Source: an uncultured Bacteroidales bacterium (lineage in GTDB: Bacteria; Bacteroidota; Bacteroidia; Bacteroidales; F082). From it: a stretch of DNA of 64,000 nt. The notes below the pieces were generated by a model, which was not told the origin of the DNA, ran no database searches, and was given only the letters and a program-made list of their open reading frames with translations. The first letter of the stretch is position 1. Each line of letters starts with the position of its first letter. The stretch covers positions 1 through 64,000 of the forward strand of contig ONJF01000011.1 of the NCBI GenBank assembly GCA_900318085.1, given 5' to 3'. The translations under genes were made by a program, and so were the position numbers. This document shows positions 6,935 to 16,775 of this stretch, piece after piece.

Positions 6935-8683
6935 ATGAGAAAAAAGCACATATATGATCTCGTACTTTTCAGCATCTTGATGGTGCTGCTCTTCCTGCCT
7001 TTGCTGCAAGCCCATGTCTTGCACATCCCCCTGAAACCCTTGAATGGCGTTACTGTGGAGACAGAACAACCCAAATTCAACCTTGTCTCCTATCGTTCAG
7101 GCGATTACGCCAAACAAGAAGAGGCCTATGTGGGCGAACATTTCGGCTTCCGCGAACCCGTCATTCGACTTTATAACCAATATCTTTGGAGCTGCTACAG
7201 GAAAACCTATGCCCACGACGTAGTGGCGGGCAAACAAGGCTGGCTCTACACGCCCGAGAGCGTCAGCGACTACTACGGCAACGAATTGCTCCGTTGGCAA
7301 CCCTCACCCGAAGAGGCTCGACAGCACTTCGACCGCGAAATCAGATACATGAATCGTGTACGCACCATCCTCAAGGAATACGACGTGGAGATGCTGGCCT
7401 TCATCGCGCCCGAAAAGAGTTTTCTCTACCCCGAGTATCTTCCTGAACGCGAACACAATACGAACACCTTCAATGCCAGTGAATACTTTTTGGAAAAATT
7501 CAAGGAGACGGGATTTCCTTGCATTGACATGACGGGCTGGTTCGGGCAGATGAAAGACACGGTCAGCTATCCGCTGATACCTCAGACAGGCGCCCACTGG
7601 GTCTTTCCTGCCGTGTATGCCGCCGACTCATTGTTTCGCTTCATGGGCGACCTGAAAGGCGAGGAACTGCCCACACTTCACATCGGTACATTGCACGAGA
7701 GCGACAACCACGGTGCCGACAACGACTTGGAAAAACTGCTCAACCTAGCGCTACCCATCCGAAAACGCCAAGGCTACAGTCCCATCGCAGATGTCACGGT
7801 GGAAAGCGGTCCGAACAGCGTCAAACCCAAAGTACTCTTCATCGGCAACTCCTTTATGTGGGGCATAGTCAACCAAGTGCCGATGAAGGACGTATTTGAT
7901 GAAGTGGAGTTTTGGTATTATTTCTCTACCGCCTATACTGGCGATCCGCTGATGCCAAATGGCAATGTCGTCGACCTCAACCTGTTAGAGAAAATGCTTG
8001 ATTTCGACTACATCGTATGGTTCACCACGGGCAACCAATTGAACAAGGGCACCAACAACTTTGCCAATTCGGTCATCCTCACCTTTGGCATCAACGACAG
8101 TCTCCGCTGGGCATATATTCGCCGAATTGCCGACACGATAACGATTGGCGACGAGGAACACGTCTCCACAAATATTGACAGCATCCGCCTCTATAAAGCC
8201 AGCGCCATCCTCAACCTTCACCCCGAACTTATCCCCGAACTCAACTGCTATAACCTGACCACCCAAAACAGCGACATTCCCTACGCCAAGGTCATCAAGG
8301 ACATCCGCAAAGACAGCACCTGGATGGCCGCCATGGAGGCACAGGCGTTTTTACGCTCCGCAACGATAGACCAGATGCTCCATGCCGAAGTGGACCGCAT
8401 CAAGGCGGGCAAGCCGCTCTACAAAGACCAAATTGATGAAATCCAGTTTTCACTGCGATGCCAAGAGGAAGTCAAAGAGCGGATGATTAGGCTGTCAAAC
8501 AGCGAAAAACTGATGCCCATCATCAGGGAGAAAGCCGAAAAATACCACAAAACACTTGAACAAGCCATTGAGGACGATGCCATTTGGATCACCCGTGAAA
8601 AATATGGCCTCGACCATTGCCGCCTCATCGACGACCCCGATGCACAAATCGTGCTTCCAACTACCCAAGACCCTGCACTATGA
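6935..8683 (+). CDS. AlgX/DHHW-like SGNH-fold membrane-anchored protein, paralog 2
   Basis: 582 residues with an N-terminal signal anchor, the motif HFGFREPVIRLYNQ, TGAHW (His221) and IGNSF (Ser306). After the SGNH-like domain there is a ~200-residue helical extension with two copies of a short module (near STWMAAMEAQA and EKAEKYHKTLEQAIEDDAIW) also seen in its paralogs and in the GH16-like protein. The ATG at 6935 is preferred to a TTG at 6920 because the hydrophobic segment then follows a short basic end. It is the first of two overlapping genes. A role in polysaccharide acylation is inferred from family and neighbours. Confidence 0.8.
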   Translation: MRKKHIYDLVLFSILMVLLFLPLLQAHVLHIPLKPLNGVTVETEQPKFNLVSYRSGDYAKQEEAYVGEHFGFREPVIRLYNQYLWSCYRKTYAHDVVAGKQGWLYTPESVSDYYGNELLRWQPSPEEARQHFDREIRYMNRVRTILKEYDVEMLAFIAPEKSFLYPEYLPEREHNTNTFNASEYFLEKFKETGFPCIDMTGWFGQMKDTVSYPLIPQTGAHWVFPAVYAADSLFRFMGDLKGEELPTLHIGTLHESDNHGADNDLEKLLNLALPIRKRQGYSPIADVTVESGPNSVKPKVLFIGNSFMWGIVNQVPMKDVFDEVEFWYYFSTAYTGDPLMPNGNVVDLNLLEKMLDFDYIVWFTTGNQLNKGTNNFANSVILTFGINDSLRWAYIRRIADTITIGDEEHVSTNIDSIRLYKASAILNLHPELIPELNCYNLTTQNSDIPYAKVIKDIRKDSTWMAAMEAQAFLRSATIDQMLHAEVDRIKAGKPLYKDQIDEIQFSLRCQEEVKERMIRLSNSEKLMPIIREKAEKYHKTLEQAIEDDAIWITREKYGLDHCRLIDDPDAQIVLPTTQDPAL

Positions 8684-10677
8684 AAAAGAAAAGAAACATC
8701 ATATTAGTCACTTTGTTCTGCTTGACGGCATTTATTATTTTTGCCCCTCTTTTGCAACAACACCTGAAACTCTTCAAGTTTGGTGTGCTCACCGGCTATA
8801 ACCAACCAACTCCTAAACCCAAATTCTCATACGATTCATACGTCTCAGGCAAATACCAACGGCAATCGGAGAAGTATCTCAAGGAAAACTTTGGATTCAG
8901 GGAGCCTTTAATTAGGATGTATAACCAATGGGCCTACGACTGGTTCAAGACCACCAGCAACAGGGAAATCAGCATTGGGAAAGACGGGTGGCTTTATCAC
9001 ACCGAAAGCGCCTTGCAATATCACGGTAATATGGTGAGTTGGTTCGACATGACAAACAGTGAGGTGCGCGAAAATCTCGTTTCAAAAGCCCGTGTCCTGG
9101 CTAAGGTTAACGCTATTCTCAAACAATATGATGTTCATTTGCTGACTTTCACCCTGCCGACAAAGTCTTTCATCTATCCCGAACATCTGCGTTGGCAGCC
9201 CATTGGAGACACCACTTTCAACGCAACTCCGTTCTTTGAGCAACAACTATGCTCGCTCGGAGTACCTCATATTAATATGGTTCCTTGGTTCAAGCAGGTG
9301 CAAGACACAACACCTTTCGACTTATACTATTCTAAAGGAAGTCACTGGGCCGCTGGTGCCCCGCTTGCGGTCGACACGATGCTGAGATACATGGAACAAA
9401 TAGGTGACCAGCCGCTGGCACACATACAAGTGGGCACACCCTATTCCATTGATGAGATTCCCTCCAATGATAAGGATCTGGAACTCCTTCTAAATCTTGC
9501 ATCTCCACTCAAACACGAACCCATATACGAATACCCCGTAAGCCTAGTGACTGATGAACACACCCAGTATCCCTCTGTTTGGTTCGTAGGAACTTCTTTC
9601 TATTGGTACTTGACCCGACGTGTCAATTTTGACGCTTTGTTCCGCGATCGTGACTTCTTGTTCTATTACGCGACCTTCTACACCAACAGGGAACAGAATT
9701 CATTCCCAGCGGATAATTTGGATTATCTTCACGAATTGCTATTGCACAACTATGTGGTTTTTTTCAGAGACGGACCACAACTTTACAATAATGGCTTACT
9801 CTTCCCAGGCAAAGCACTCATTAGCCTTTGCATCAGCGACGAACGGTTGAAAGAAAAAACCAATGCCATTGCCGACAGCATCTGTCATGCATGGCAAGCC
9901 AAAACACATTACGACAGTTTGATTTGCTACAATGAAGCGAACATAATGCTAGAACGGCAACCTGAACTGTTTGAGGAACTACGTGGTGAAGGCATTCCCG
10001 CCTGCCGCAACCCTAGAATCGGGCAAATTCTGGTCGAAAGAAAGATCCATGCCGACCGTAATTGGTCGTTCCTTATCAATGCGAAGGCTAATAATGACTC
10101 ATTAAATGTTCGCGATCTTTTCAGGATGGAATCCTATAATGCCACAAATCACCAGCCCCTGCTTCGCGACAACACTTATTTCACTTCCTATGACTATCTG
10201 GACTTCCTTGTCGAAGAGGCCGTTTTGGATATCTATCGTAGCCAAGCTGTATCGGGTACAAAAGACGAGGTCTTCCAACAAGCCTTAGACACTATCAAAA
10301 CACGAATACAACGACATGTCTACGATGACGACACACTGATGATTACGGCTTGCGCCATGGATGCCATCATCAAAGATATATCAACCGAAAGCAACCTGTC
10401 GAGTATTCGTGAAAAAGCCAAAAACTGGCATGTTTCCATTGACAAAGCATTTCGGAAAGATGCCCTATGGTGCTGTCAACATGCGAAGGACAAAAAACAA
10501 TTTCTGAACGAAGAAACTCTTATCAAAGCCTTAGATGCATACAACATTGAGCATAGAATGCGACAAACTGAAGAAGCAATGGAAAGCCTCATGCAGCAAC
10601 ACAACAAATTGAACATGCCATTGCGCATGGTCATCAACCGAAATATTGAATGGATCCAACAGAACCGCGTACAATAA
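8680..10677 (+). CDS. AlgX/DHHW-like SGNH-fold membrane-anchored protein, paralog 3
   Basis: 665 residues, the longest paralog. It has a signal anchor (about 6-25), NFGFREPLIRMYNQ, KGSHW (His222) and VGTSF (Ser306), then a long helical C-terminal region that includes the shared module (EKAKNWHVSIDKAFRKDALW). The start overlaps the stop of paralog 2 by 4 bp (ATGA), indicating translational coupling and deciding the start over an upstream in-frame ATG at 8617. By eye its DNA is more AT-rich than that of its neighbours, and its sequence is the most diverged, so it may have a separate history. The canonical Asp before the THW-type motif is Gly. Confidence 0.8.
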   Translation: MKKKRNIILVTLFCLTAFIIFAPLLQQHLKLFKFGVLTGYNQPTPKPKFSYDSYVSGKYQRQSEKYLKENFGFREPLIRMYNQWAYDWFKTTSNREISIGKDGWLYHTESALQYHGNMVSWFDMTNSEVRENLVSKARVLAKVNAILKQYDVHLLTFTLPTKSFIYPEHLRWQPIGDTTFNATPFFEQQLCSLGVPHINMVPWFKQVQDTTPFDLYYSKGSHWAAGAPLAVDTMLRYMEQIGDQPLAHIQVGTPYSIDEIPSNDKDLELLLNLASPLKHEPIYEYPVSLVTDEHTQYPSVWFVGTSFYWYLTRRVNFDALFRDRDFLFYYATFYTNREQNSFPADNLDYLHELLLHNYVVFFRDGPQLYNNGLLFPGKALISLCISDERLKEKTNAIADSICHAWQAKTHYDSLICYNEANIMLERQPELFEELRGEGIPACRNPRIGQILVERKIHADRNWSFLINAKANNDSLNVRDLFRMESYNATNHQPLLRDNTYFTSYDYLDFLVEEAVLDIYRSQAVSGTKDEVFQQALDTIKTRIQRHVYDDDTLMITACAMDAIIKDISTESNLSSIREKAKNWHVSIDKAFRKDALWCCQHAKDKKQFLNEETLIKALDAYNIEHRMRQTEEAMESLMQQHNKLNMPLRMVINRNIEWIQQNRVQ

Positions 10678-10715
10678 AATTTACTACTTTTACGACCTAA
10701 ATCAGAACAACATAT

Positions 10716-12185
10716 ATGGTATTCAGCAGCAACGTATTCCTACTCTACTTCATGCCGGTTTTCTTCCTGGTGTATTTCATCCTGCCGAAGAAAGTCCGCA
10801 ACTATTTCCTGCTGTTGGCCTCGTTGGTCTTTTATGCCTACGGCGCTCCTGAATTCATCATCCACCTCATCGTTTCCGTCATCGCCAACTTCTACTTGGT
10901 GCGATGGATGAACAAGACAGAAAAACCAGGCCTAAAGAAACTACTATGCGGCATCTCCATTGCCATCAGCATCGGTTTGCTGTTTTATTTCAAGTACGGC
11001 AACTTCACGATGAACAACATCAACTCGGTGTTAGGTTGGTTTGGAGGTCGGCCGTTGCAATGGACCAAGATCCTGCTGCCCATCGGCATCTCGTTCTTCT
11101 CGTTCCAAAGCGTGACTTACACCTTGGACACCTACCGTAAGGTGAACGAGCCGATGAAGCGGTTGAGCGACTACATGCTCTACATCGTCATGTTCCCGCA
11201 ACTGATTGCAGGACCCATCGTGCGCTACTGCGACATTGCCGACCAAATCCGCAACCGCGAGTCTCTATACACCGATCGTTTGCATGGCTTCTACCGCTTC
11301 GTCATCGGCTTGGCCAAAAAGGTATTGATCGCCGATGTCATCGGCTTCCAAGTCGACCAAGTGCTAGGGCCTTCCAACTACGATGTGTTGACTTCCGCCC
11401 AACTCGCCGATATCGCCAACAAGATTGCCACCATCGACTCGACCACCGCCTGGATTGCCATCTTCGCCTTCACCTTCCAAATCTATTTCGACTTTGCGGG
11501 CTACAGTGACATGGCCATCGGTTTGGGCCGCATGATGGGTTTCAAGTTCCCTGAGAACTTCGACAATCCGTACGTCTCCACCACCATTTCAGAGTTTTGG
11601 CGTCGTTGGCACCAGACCTTCAGCGTGTTCATCAAGAACTACCTCTACTTCCCTTTGGGTGGTAGCCGAGTGAAAACCGAAGCGAGGAAATACTTCAACC
11701 TGTGGTTCTGCTTCCTCGTCAGCGGTCTGTGGCATGGTGCGGCATGGAACTTCGTGGTCTATGGTGCCTTGCAAGGCATCTTCATCTGCGCCGACAAGCT
11801 GTTTCTGAAGAAATTCAATGAACGTTTGGGGCGCATCCCGAGTGTGTTCTTCACCTTCCTCATCATCGTGTTGACACGCTGCTTCTTCCGTATTGAGCGC
11901 ATCGACTTGTCGTGGCTCTTCATCAAGCGCCTCTTTGCCTTCGACTTTGCGCCATTCCATTTCAGCGACAACCCACATCTCTACGTCACCATGCTAGTGG
12001 CGGCCTTCTTCTCGTTCTTCACTCTCTCGAAGTTCGGCCTCAAGGTGCAGGACAAGGTTTACTTCACCGAGTACAACAAGTGGCAGCACATTGTGGCCTT
12101 CATCGTCAGCATCAGCGCCTTTGTCTTCTGCCTTGGCGCGTTGAATGCCAGCGGTTTTAGTCCATTCATTTACTTTAGATTCTGA
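10716..12185 (+). CDS. MBOAT family O-acyltransferase (AlgI/DltB-like), copy 2
   Basis: 489 residues with the same membrane topology and motifs as copy 1: FWRRWHQT and GLWHGAAWNFVVYG, both catalytic-region histidines kept. The long conserved central stretch (PIGISFFSFQSVTYTLDTYR) and the C-terminal LNAS/TSFSPFIYFRF ending are shared with copy 1. Its TGA overlaps the ATG of paralog 4 by one base, linking it to three further AlgX-like genes. Having two complete MBOATs with different AlgX-like sets suggests two acceptor or donor specificities, but that is inference. Confidence 0.93.
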   Translation: MVFSSNVFLLYFMPVFFLVYFILPKKVRNYFLLLASLVFYAYGAPEFIIHLIVSVIANFYLVRWMNKTEKPGLKKLLCGISIAISIGLLFYFKYGNFTMNNINSVLGWFGGRPLQWTKILLPIGISFFSFQSVTYTLDTYRKVNEPMKRLSDYMLYIVMFPQLIAGPIVRYCDIADQIRNRESLYTDRLHGFYRFVIGLAKKVLIADVIGFQVDQVLGPSNYDVLTSAQLADIANKIATIDSTTAWIAIFAFTFQIYFDFAGYSDMAIGLGRMMGFKFPENFDNPYVSTTISEFWRRWHQTFSVFIKNYLYFPLGGSRVKTEARKYFNLWFCFLVSGLWHGAAWNFVVYGALQGIFICADKLFLKKFNERLGRIPSVFFTFLIIVLTRCFFRIERIDLSWLFIKRLFAFDFAPFHFSDNPHLYVTMLVAAFFSFFTLSKFGLKVQDKVYFTEYNKWQHIVAFIVSISAFVFCLGALNASGFSPFIYFRF

Positions 12186-13531
12186 TGAAAAGCCGCATTT
12201 GTACCATATTATGCCTGCTCACGATGTTAGGGTTCGTCCTAATGTTTGTGCAAATGCACTGGAGGCCCTTCAACATCAAACCTTTGGACGGGTATACCAC
12301 TACCACGGATAAGCCCGAGCTAACCAAGGCTTCTTTTGCATCGGGTGACTACCAAAGCGACATCGAGCAATACATCAGCGAAAACTTTGGTTTCCGCGAG
12401 TTCTTCATCAGGGTCTACAACCAATACTCCTATTCCTTTCTCCATCAAATCAACAACGACAACATCGCTGAAGGCTACGACCACGAACTTTTCACCTATA
12501 TGTATTTGGACGAAATCACTGGGCAAACGCTTTGGGACTATTATCCCAGCATAGAAGAAGCCAAGGCTGACGCCAGAAAGAACGTTCGCGAAACCCAAAG
12601 GCTCATCGACACCCTAAAACAGTTTGACATCGATTTCCTTTTCGTATTCGCACCCACCAAAACTTCCGTCTATCCCGAAAAAATGCCCCAAAACTATCAA
12701 GAGCAGATATCAGATTTCTCCTTGGAGGAATACTACATTGAATTGTTCAAGGAAAACGACATCCCCCATGTCGATTTCTATAACTATTTCAAAACTATCA
12801 GTGACACCGTAACTTATCCGCTATATCCGCGCACGGGTACCCACTGGGCCCAATCGACCATCCCTATGGTCAGCGATTCCCTCTTCAGAAAACTGGAGGA
12901 ATTGACGGGGCTCCATTTGCCTTCCATCGACTATCTCGACGCAAACGTCACCACCGACTATTCCGTCCAAGACGGCGAACTGGAGGCGGCTATGAACCTT
13001 TTGTTCCCTTTGAACAAACCCGCTTTGCCCAACCCCATCTGCACTTTGAAAGACACCATCGGCGCTGACCGCCCCAACCTGCTAGTCATCGGCGACAGCT
13101 ATGCCAACCAACTCGTCTTTTCCTCTTTCGGGGACGCTTTCAACAACTGGGACTGGTGGGCCTACAACCGCGACATCCATTCCTCAAGGCCACGCTTCAA
13201 CTGGAGACGGCTTAAGGAAGAATTCGACGCCGTGACCGTCCTGCAAGAGGCCAACATCGTCATGGCCATATTCACAGCCCCCATGTTGTATGATTACATG
13301 TTTGAATTCCCAAGGACGGCACAAGAACTGCTTGACAAAGGCTATTTCAACGAAGAGGAAGCCATGGAGACCGTCATCAAGATGATCCAAGACGACCCAA
13401 AATGGTATGAGGGTATCGTGAAACAAGCCGAAGAACGCGACATCACTATTGAAGAAAGCCTTACCATGAACGCCAGGTATTGGCTTGACTGCCAGAGACT
13501 GAAAATAAAAAGGCCAAAAAGAACGTCATGA
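12185..13531 (+). CDS. AlgX/DHHW-like SGNH-fold membrane-anchored protein, paralog 4
   Basis: 448 residues. Signal anchor at about 4-22, then NFGFREFFIRVYNQ, TGTHW (His220) and IGDSY (Ser305), ending in one copy of the shared helical module (PKWYEGIVKQAEERDITIEE). Start overlaps the upstream MBOAT stop (TGATG); its own stop overlaps the next start by 4 bp. The first 36 bp are almost the same as a non-coding stretch after paralog 6 (16673-16708). Confidence 0.8.
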   Translation: MKSRICTILCLLTMLGFVLMFVQMHWRPFNIKPLDGYTTTTDKPELTKASFASGDYQSDIEQYISENFGFREFFIRVYNQYSYSFLHQINNDNIAEGYDHELFTYMYLDEITGQTLWDYYPSIEEAKADARKNVRETQRLIDTLKQFDIDFLFVFAPTKTSVYPEKMPQNYQEQISDFSLEEYYIELFKENDIPHVDFYNYFKTISDTVTYPLYPRTGTHWAQSTIPMVSDSLFRKLEELTGLHLPSIDYLDANVTTDYSVQDGELEAAMNLLFPLNKPALPNPICTLKDTIGADRPNLLVIGDSYANQLVFSSFGDAFNNWDWWAYNRDIHSSRPRFNWRRLKEEFDAVTVLQEANIVMAIFTAPMLYDYMFEFPRTAQELLDKGYFNEEEAMETVIKMIQDDPKWYEGIVKQAEERDITIEESLTMNARYWLDCQRLKIKRPKRTS

Positions 13532-15306
13532 AAAACAAAGGAAACTGGTTATATGGCATCCTCTTTGGACTTTTGATGGTCTTCCTATTCTCATTCATGA
13601 TACAGGAACACTTCAAGCCCTTCAAGACCAAAGAATTGATGGGGTATTTCCTGAAGCCTGAAAAACCCAAGTTCCGTTGGGAATGGTATAAAAACGGCTA
13701 TTTCCAACAAAGTATCGAGAAATACATCACCAACAACTATGGTTTCCGCGAGCCCATCATCAGGCTCTATCACCAATATTGCTGGGACTTTTTCGGGAAG
13801 GAATATGTGAGCTACATCCATTCGGGCAAAGAAAGATGGCTGTATTACGACCACAACATCAAAGACTATTACGGCACCGAGATGTACAATTGGTATCCTG
13901 ACGCCGAGGATGCAAGAAAAGGTTATGAGCAGGAGGTACGACTAATGAAAAAAGTAAAAGGTATCTTGGACGAATATGACGTCACTTTGCTGACTTTCAT
14001 CGCGCCCAGCAAGAGCATCATCTACCCTGAATACCTGCCGCGACGCGAGCATGACACCACCACGCTCAATGCAAGGGAATACTTCATCAAACGCTTTGCC
14101 GAAACGGATATGCCCTGCTTCGACATGAACGAACATTTCCTGCGAATGAAAGACACTTGTTCGTTCTACCTGTTCCCGCCCACAGGCGACCATTGGAACT
14201 TCTCGTGTGTCTATGCCACCGACTCGCTACTGCGTTTCATGGAACGTCAAAAAGACATCCATCTGCCCAAAATCGAATACGGCAACGAATGGCACAACAC
14301 TTGTCGCATCGGCGATGACCAAAACCGCGATCTCGAAGGCGAACTCAACCTGATGCGACCTATCAAGTTTGACCCGAAATACGACTATAAGGAACGCGAC
14401 TATTGGTTGACCAGCGACTCCACAACCGTCAAACCTTCAGCCTTGTTCATCGGAAACTCGTTCTTGCTGAGAACAATGGCCTATATTCCACCTAAAGAGG
14501 TGTTTTCTGACTTCCAGTTTTGGTATTACAACCGTGTCGCCTATCAGGATGTCGACAAAATCATGGATAGCGTCAACACGCTCAACCGCCTCGATTACCT
14601 CCTTGACGCCGACTACATTGTTTGGTTCTCAAGCAGCAGCCAGATGTACCGCGCCACCGAAGGCTTTGCCGAAGATGCCATCATCCAACTCTGCATCGGC
14701 GATGAGCGATTCCGTCAACGCCAGGAGCAGCTGATTGACAGCCTCTTCCACGACCAAGCCACCCACAACGCCATCGCTTGGAACTATCCCGACTCGCTCT
14801 ACCACATCAAATTGGAAAGCTATACACTCAACCTGCTACGAAAGAATCCCGAGACCTATTTCCCTGAAATCGCAGGCGATGGCATCCCCTCCGCACGCAA
14901 CCCAAAACTGCTGGACGATACCTATTGGACAAAGCGTGACATTCGCCGTCAAATCAAGCGTGACCCAAAATGGATGGCAAGCATCGCAAGCTTCACGGTG
15001 ACCGAAGACCTAACACTACAACAAGCCATCGACCAAGAAACGGACAATGTCTTTTTCCAACGCCCACTCATGCGCGACACCGAAGTCGGAGCCAAAGAAT
15101 ATCGGGAAATCCTCATCCGGCAAATGGAACAAAAAATCATCAATTACAAGGAATGGTTTGATGCAGTGAAAGCCGATGCCGAAAAAAGAGGCATCACGAT
15201 TGACGAAGCTGTTACCCTTCATGCTACTTATACCGTGGACCTGCAAATCCACGAAGGCAAGATAAAACTACCTGAAACAGACACGATACCCCGAGGCAAC
15301 CTGTAA
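13528..15306 (+). CDS. AlgX/DHHW-like SGNH-fold membrane-anchored protein, paralog 5
   Basis: 592 residues. Signal anchor, NYGFREPIIRLYHQ, TGDHW (His222) and IGNSF (Ser311). The Asp here is directly before His rather than two before it. The C-terminal ~200 residues resemble those of paralogs 2 and 3 (AGDGIPSARNP) and contain two copies of the shared module (PKWMASIASF and AEKRGITIDEAVTLHA). It is translationally coupled to paralog 4 by an ATGA overlap. Confidence 0.8.
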   Translation: MKNKGNWLYGILFGLLMVFLFSFMIQEHFKPFKTKELMGYFLKPEKPKFRWEWYKNGYFQQSIEKYITNNYGFREPIIRLYHQYCWDFFGKEYVSYIHSGKERWLYYDHNIKDYYGTEMYNWYPDAEDARKGYEQEVRLMKKVKGILDEYDVTLLTFIAPSKSIIYPEYLPRREHDTTTLNAREYFIKRFAETDMPCFDMNEHFLRMKDTCSFYLFPPTGDHWNFSCVYATDSLLRFMERQKDIHLPKIEYGNEWHNTCRIGDDQNRDLEGELNLMRPIKFDPKYDYKERDYWLTSDSTTVKPSALFIGNSFLLRTMAYIPPKEVFSDFQFWYYNRVAYQDVDKIMDSVNTLNRLDYLLDADYIVWFSSSSQMYRATEGFAEDAIIQLCIGDERFRQRQEQLIDSLFHDQATHNAIAWNYPDSLYHIKLESYTLNLLRKNPETYFPEIAGDGIPSARNPKLLDDTYWTKRDIRRQIKRDPKWMASIASFTVTEDLTLQQAIDQETDNVFFQRPLMRDTEVGAKEYREILIRQMEQKIINYKEWFDAVKADAEKRGITIDEAVTLHATYTVDLQIHEGKIKLPETDTIPRGNL

Positions 15307-15311
15307 ATCAC

Positions 15312-15319
15312 TATTTTTG
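15312..15319 (+). promoter_or_regulatory. Bacteroidota -7 element before AlgX-like paralog 6
   Basis: TATTTTTG starting 6 bp after the paralog 5 stop and ending 4 bp before the ATG at 15324. If used, it gives a nearly leaderless mRNA; the gene is otherwise reachable by read-through. Confidence 0.5.
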
Positions 15320-15323
15320 CAGA

Positions 15324-16676
15324 ATGAAAAACCGTATTTGCTCCATATTATGCATACTTACGATGATTGGTTTTGTGCTGAGCTTCGCGCAGGAGAAATG
15401 GCATCTATTCAAGCTGAAACCCTTGGGAGGCGTCACTTTCAGCACAGAACGTCCGCATCTGACGATACAAAGTTTCGCTTCGGGAGCCTACCAGCGTGAC
15501 ATCGAGCAGTACAGTCGTGAGAACTTCGGTTTCCGCGAATGGCACATCCGACTCTATAATCAATTCAACTACAGCCTCTTCAACCAAATCACCAACCAAT
15601 TCGTCGTAAAAGGCAAGGACAACAAAACTTTCTTCGAGGAGTCGTATGTCATTAGCTACACGGGCGAGACCTATTTGGGAAACGAAGCCATCAATAAGAA
15701 CGCACGACAACTGAAACTCATCCAAGACATGCTCCACGCCAAAGGCACCAATTTGTTGCCAGTCTTCGTGTTGGGCAAGGCCTCCTATTATCCCGAACTC
15801 ATCCCTGAAAATTACATCGCCAAGCGCAACGAGACCAACAACTACCAAGAATACCTGAAAGCCTTTGCCGAGCAAGGTGTTGAGATGATCGACTTCAACC
15901 GTTGGTTCTGCGAGAGGAAAGGCACTGAAGTCCATCCCATCTACTGTAACCTAAGCGCCCACTGGACCGTTTATGCCGCCTCTTTAGCCATGGATTCCTT
16001 GGTGCGCTATATGGAAGACAAGACACAACAAAAGCAAGCGCATTTCAACATAGAAGGCTACAACACCTCCTATCTGATGGAGCAGGACGATGACCTCTAT
16101 CGCATGATGAACCTCATGTTCCCGATAAAGCACAACACCATCGACCAGCCACAGTTCAGCTTCACCGAGGGCAATAAGCCCAAGGTGCTAGCCATCTCTG
16201 ACTCCTACTGGTGGACCGTCTATGCCTGGAACGTGGCCTTGCCGCAAAACCTCTTCTCCGATGGCGGCTTCTGGTTCTATAACAAGACCGTCTACCCCGA
16301 GCGCACACCCATCCAAAATGTGGAAGCCATTGATTACAGGCAAGAAATCGAAAACCAAGACTTCGTTCTCTTGGTCTGCACCGAAGCCACCAACCACCTT
16401 TGGCCCTACGGTTTCATCGAGCGCTACCTGAGCGGCTACGACAACGTGTTCCGCTACAAACCAACGGAGCAATACGATGCCGCCGACAGCCTTTATCTCG
16501 TTTATCGTGACGCGGAAATTGGAAAAACCATCCAGCGCATCAAGGCATCGCCAGAATGGCTGGAAAGCGTTGAAAGACAAGCCGACGAGAAAGACATCAC
16601 TGTAGAGCAGTCGCTGTGGGACAACGCCGAATACACCTATCGCATGGACATTGAACCGAAAGGATTTGTAAGATAA
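15324..16676 (+). CDS. AlgX/DHHW-like SGNH-fold membrane-anchored protein, paralog 6
   Basis: 450 residues. Signal anchor, NFGFREWHIRLYNQ, LSAHW (His213) and ISDSY (Ser294), and a final copy of the shared helical module (PEWLESVERQADEKDITVEQ). Closest in layout to paralog 4. The residue two before His is Ser, not Asp. Last intact gene of the plus-strand locus. Confidence 0.8.
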   Translation: MKNRICSILCILTMIGFVLSFAQEKWHLFKLKPLGGVTFSTERPHLTIQSFASGAYQRDIEQYSRENFGFREWHIRLYNQFNYSLFNQITNQFVVKGKDNKTFFEESYVISYTGETYLGNEAINKNARQLKLIQDMLHAKGTNLLPVFVLGKASYYPELIPENYIAKRNETNNYQEYLKAFAEQGVEMIDFNRWFCERKGTEVHPIYCNLSAHWTVYAASLAMDSLVRYMEDKTQQKQAHFNIEGYNTSYLMEQDDDLYRMMNLMFPIKHNTIDQPQFSFTEGNKPKVLAISDSYWWTVYAWNVALPQNLFSDGGFWFYNKTVYPERTPIQNVEAIDYRQEIENQDFVLLVCTEATNHLWPYGFIERYLSGYDNVFRYKPTEQYDAADSLYLVYRDAEIGKTIQRIKASPEWLESVERQADEKDITVEQSLWDNAEYTYRMDIEPKGFVR

Positions 16677-16708
16677 AAAACCGCATTTGTCCCATATTAT
16701 GCTTGCGC
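16673..16708 (+). pseudogene. Remnant of the 5' end of a seventh AlgX-like paralog
   Basis: These 36 bp overlap the paralog 6 stop and match the first 12 codons of paralog 4 at 31 of 36 positions by my alignment, with the ATG changed to ATA (read: IKNRICPILCLR). The homology then stops and a palindromic repeat follows. It looks like the stub of a deleted paralog. Confidence 0.65.
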
Positions 16709-16775
16709 AATGGGGAATTGTTCTGACAAGTTTAGTAACAATCTGACACGGGATACCAAAACTCGGCCCTAAACC

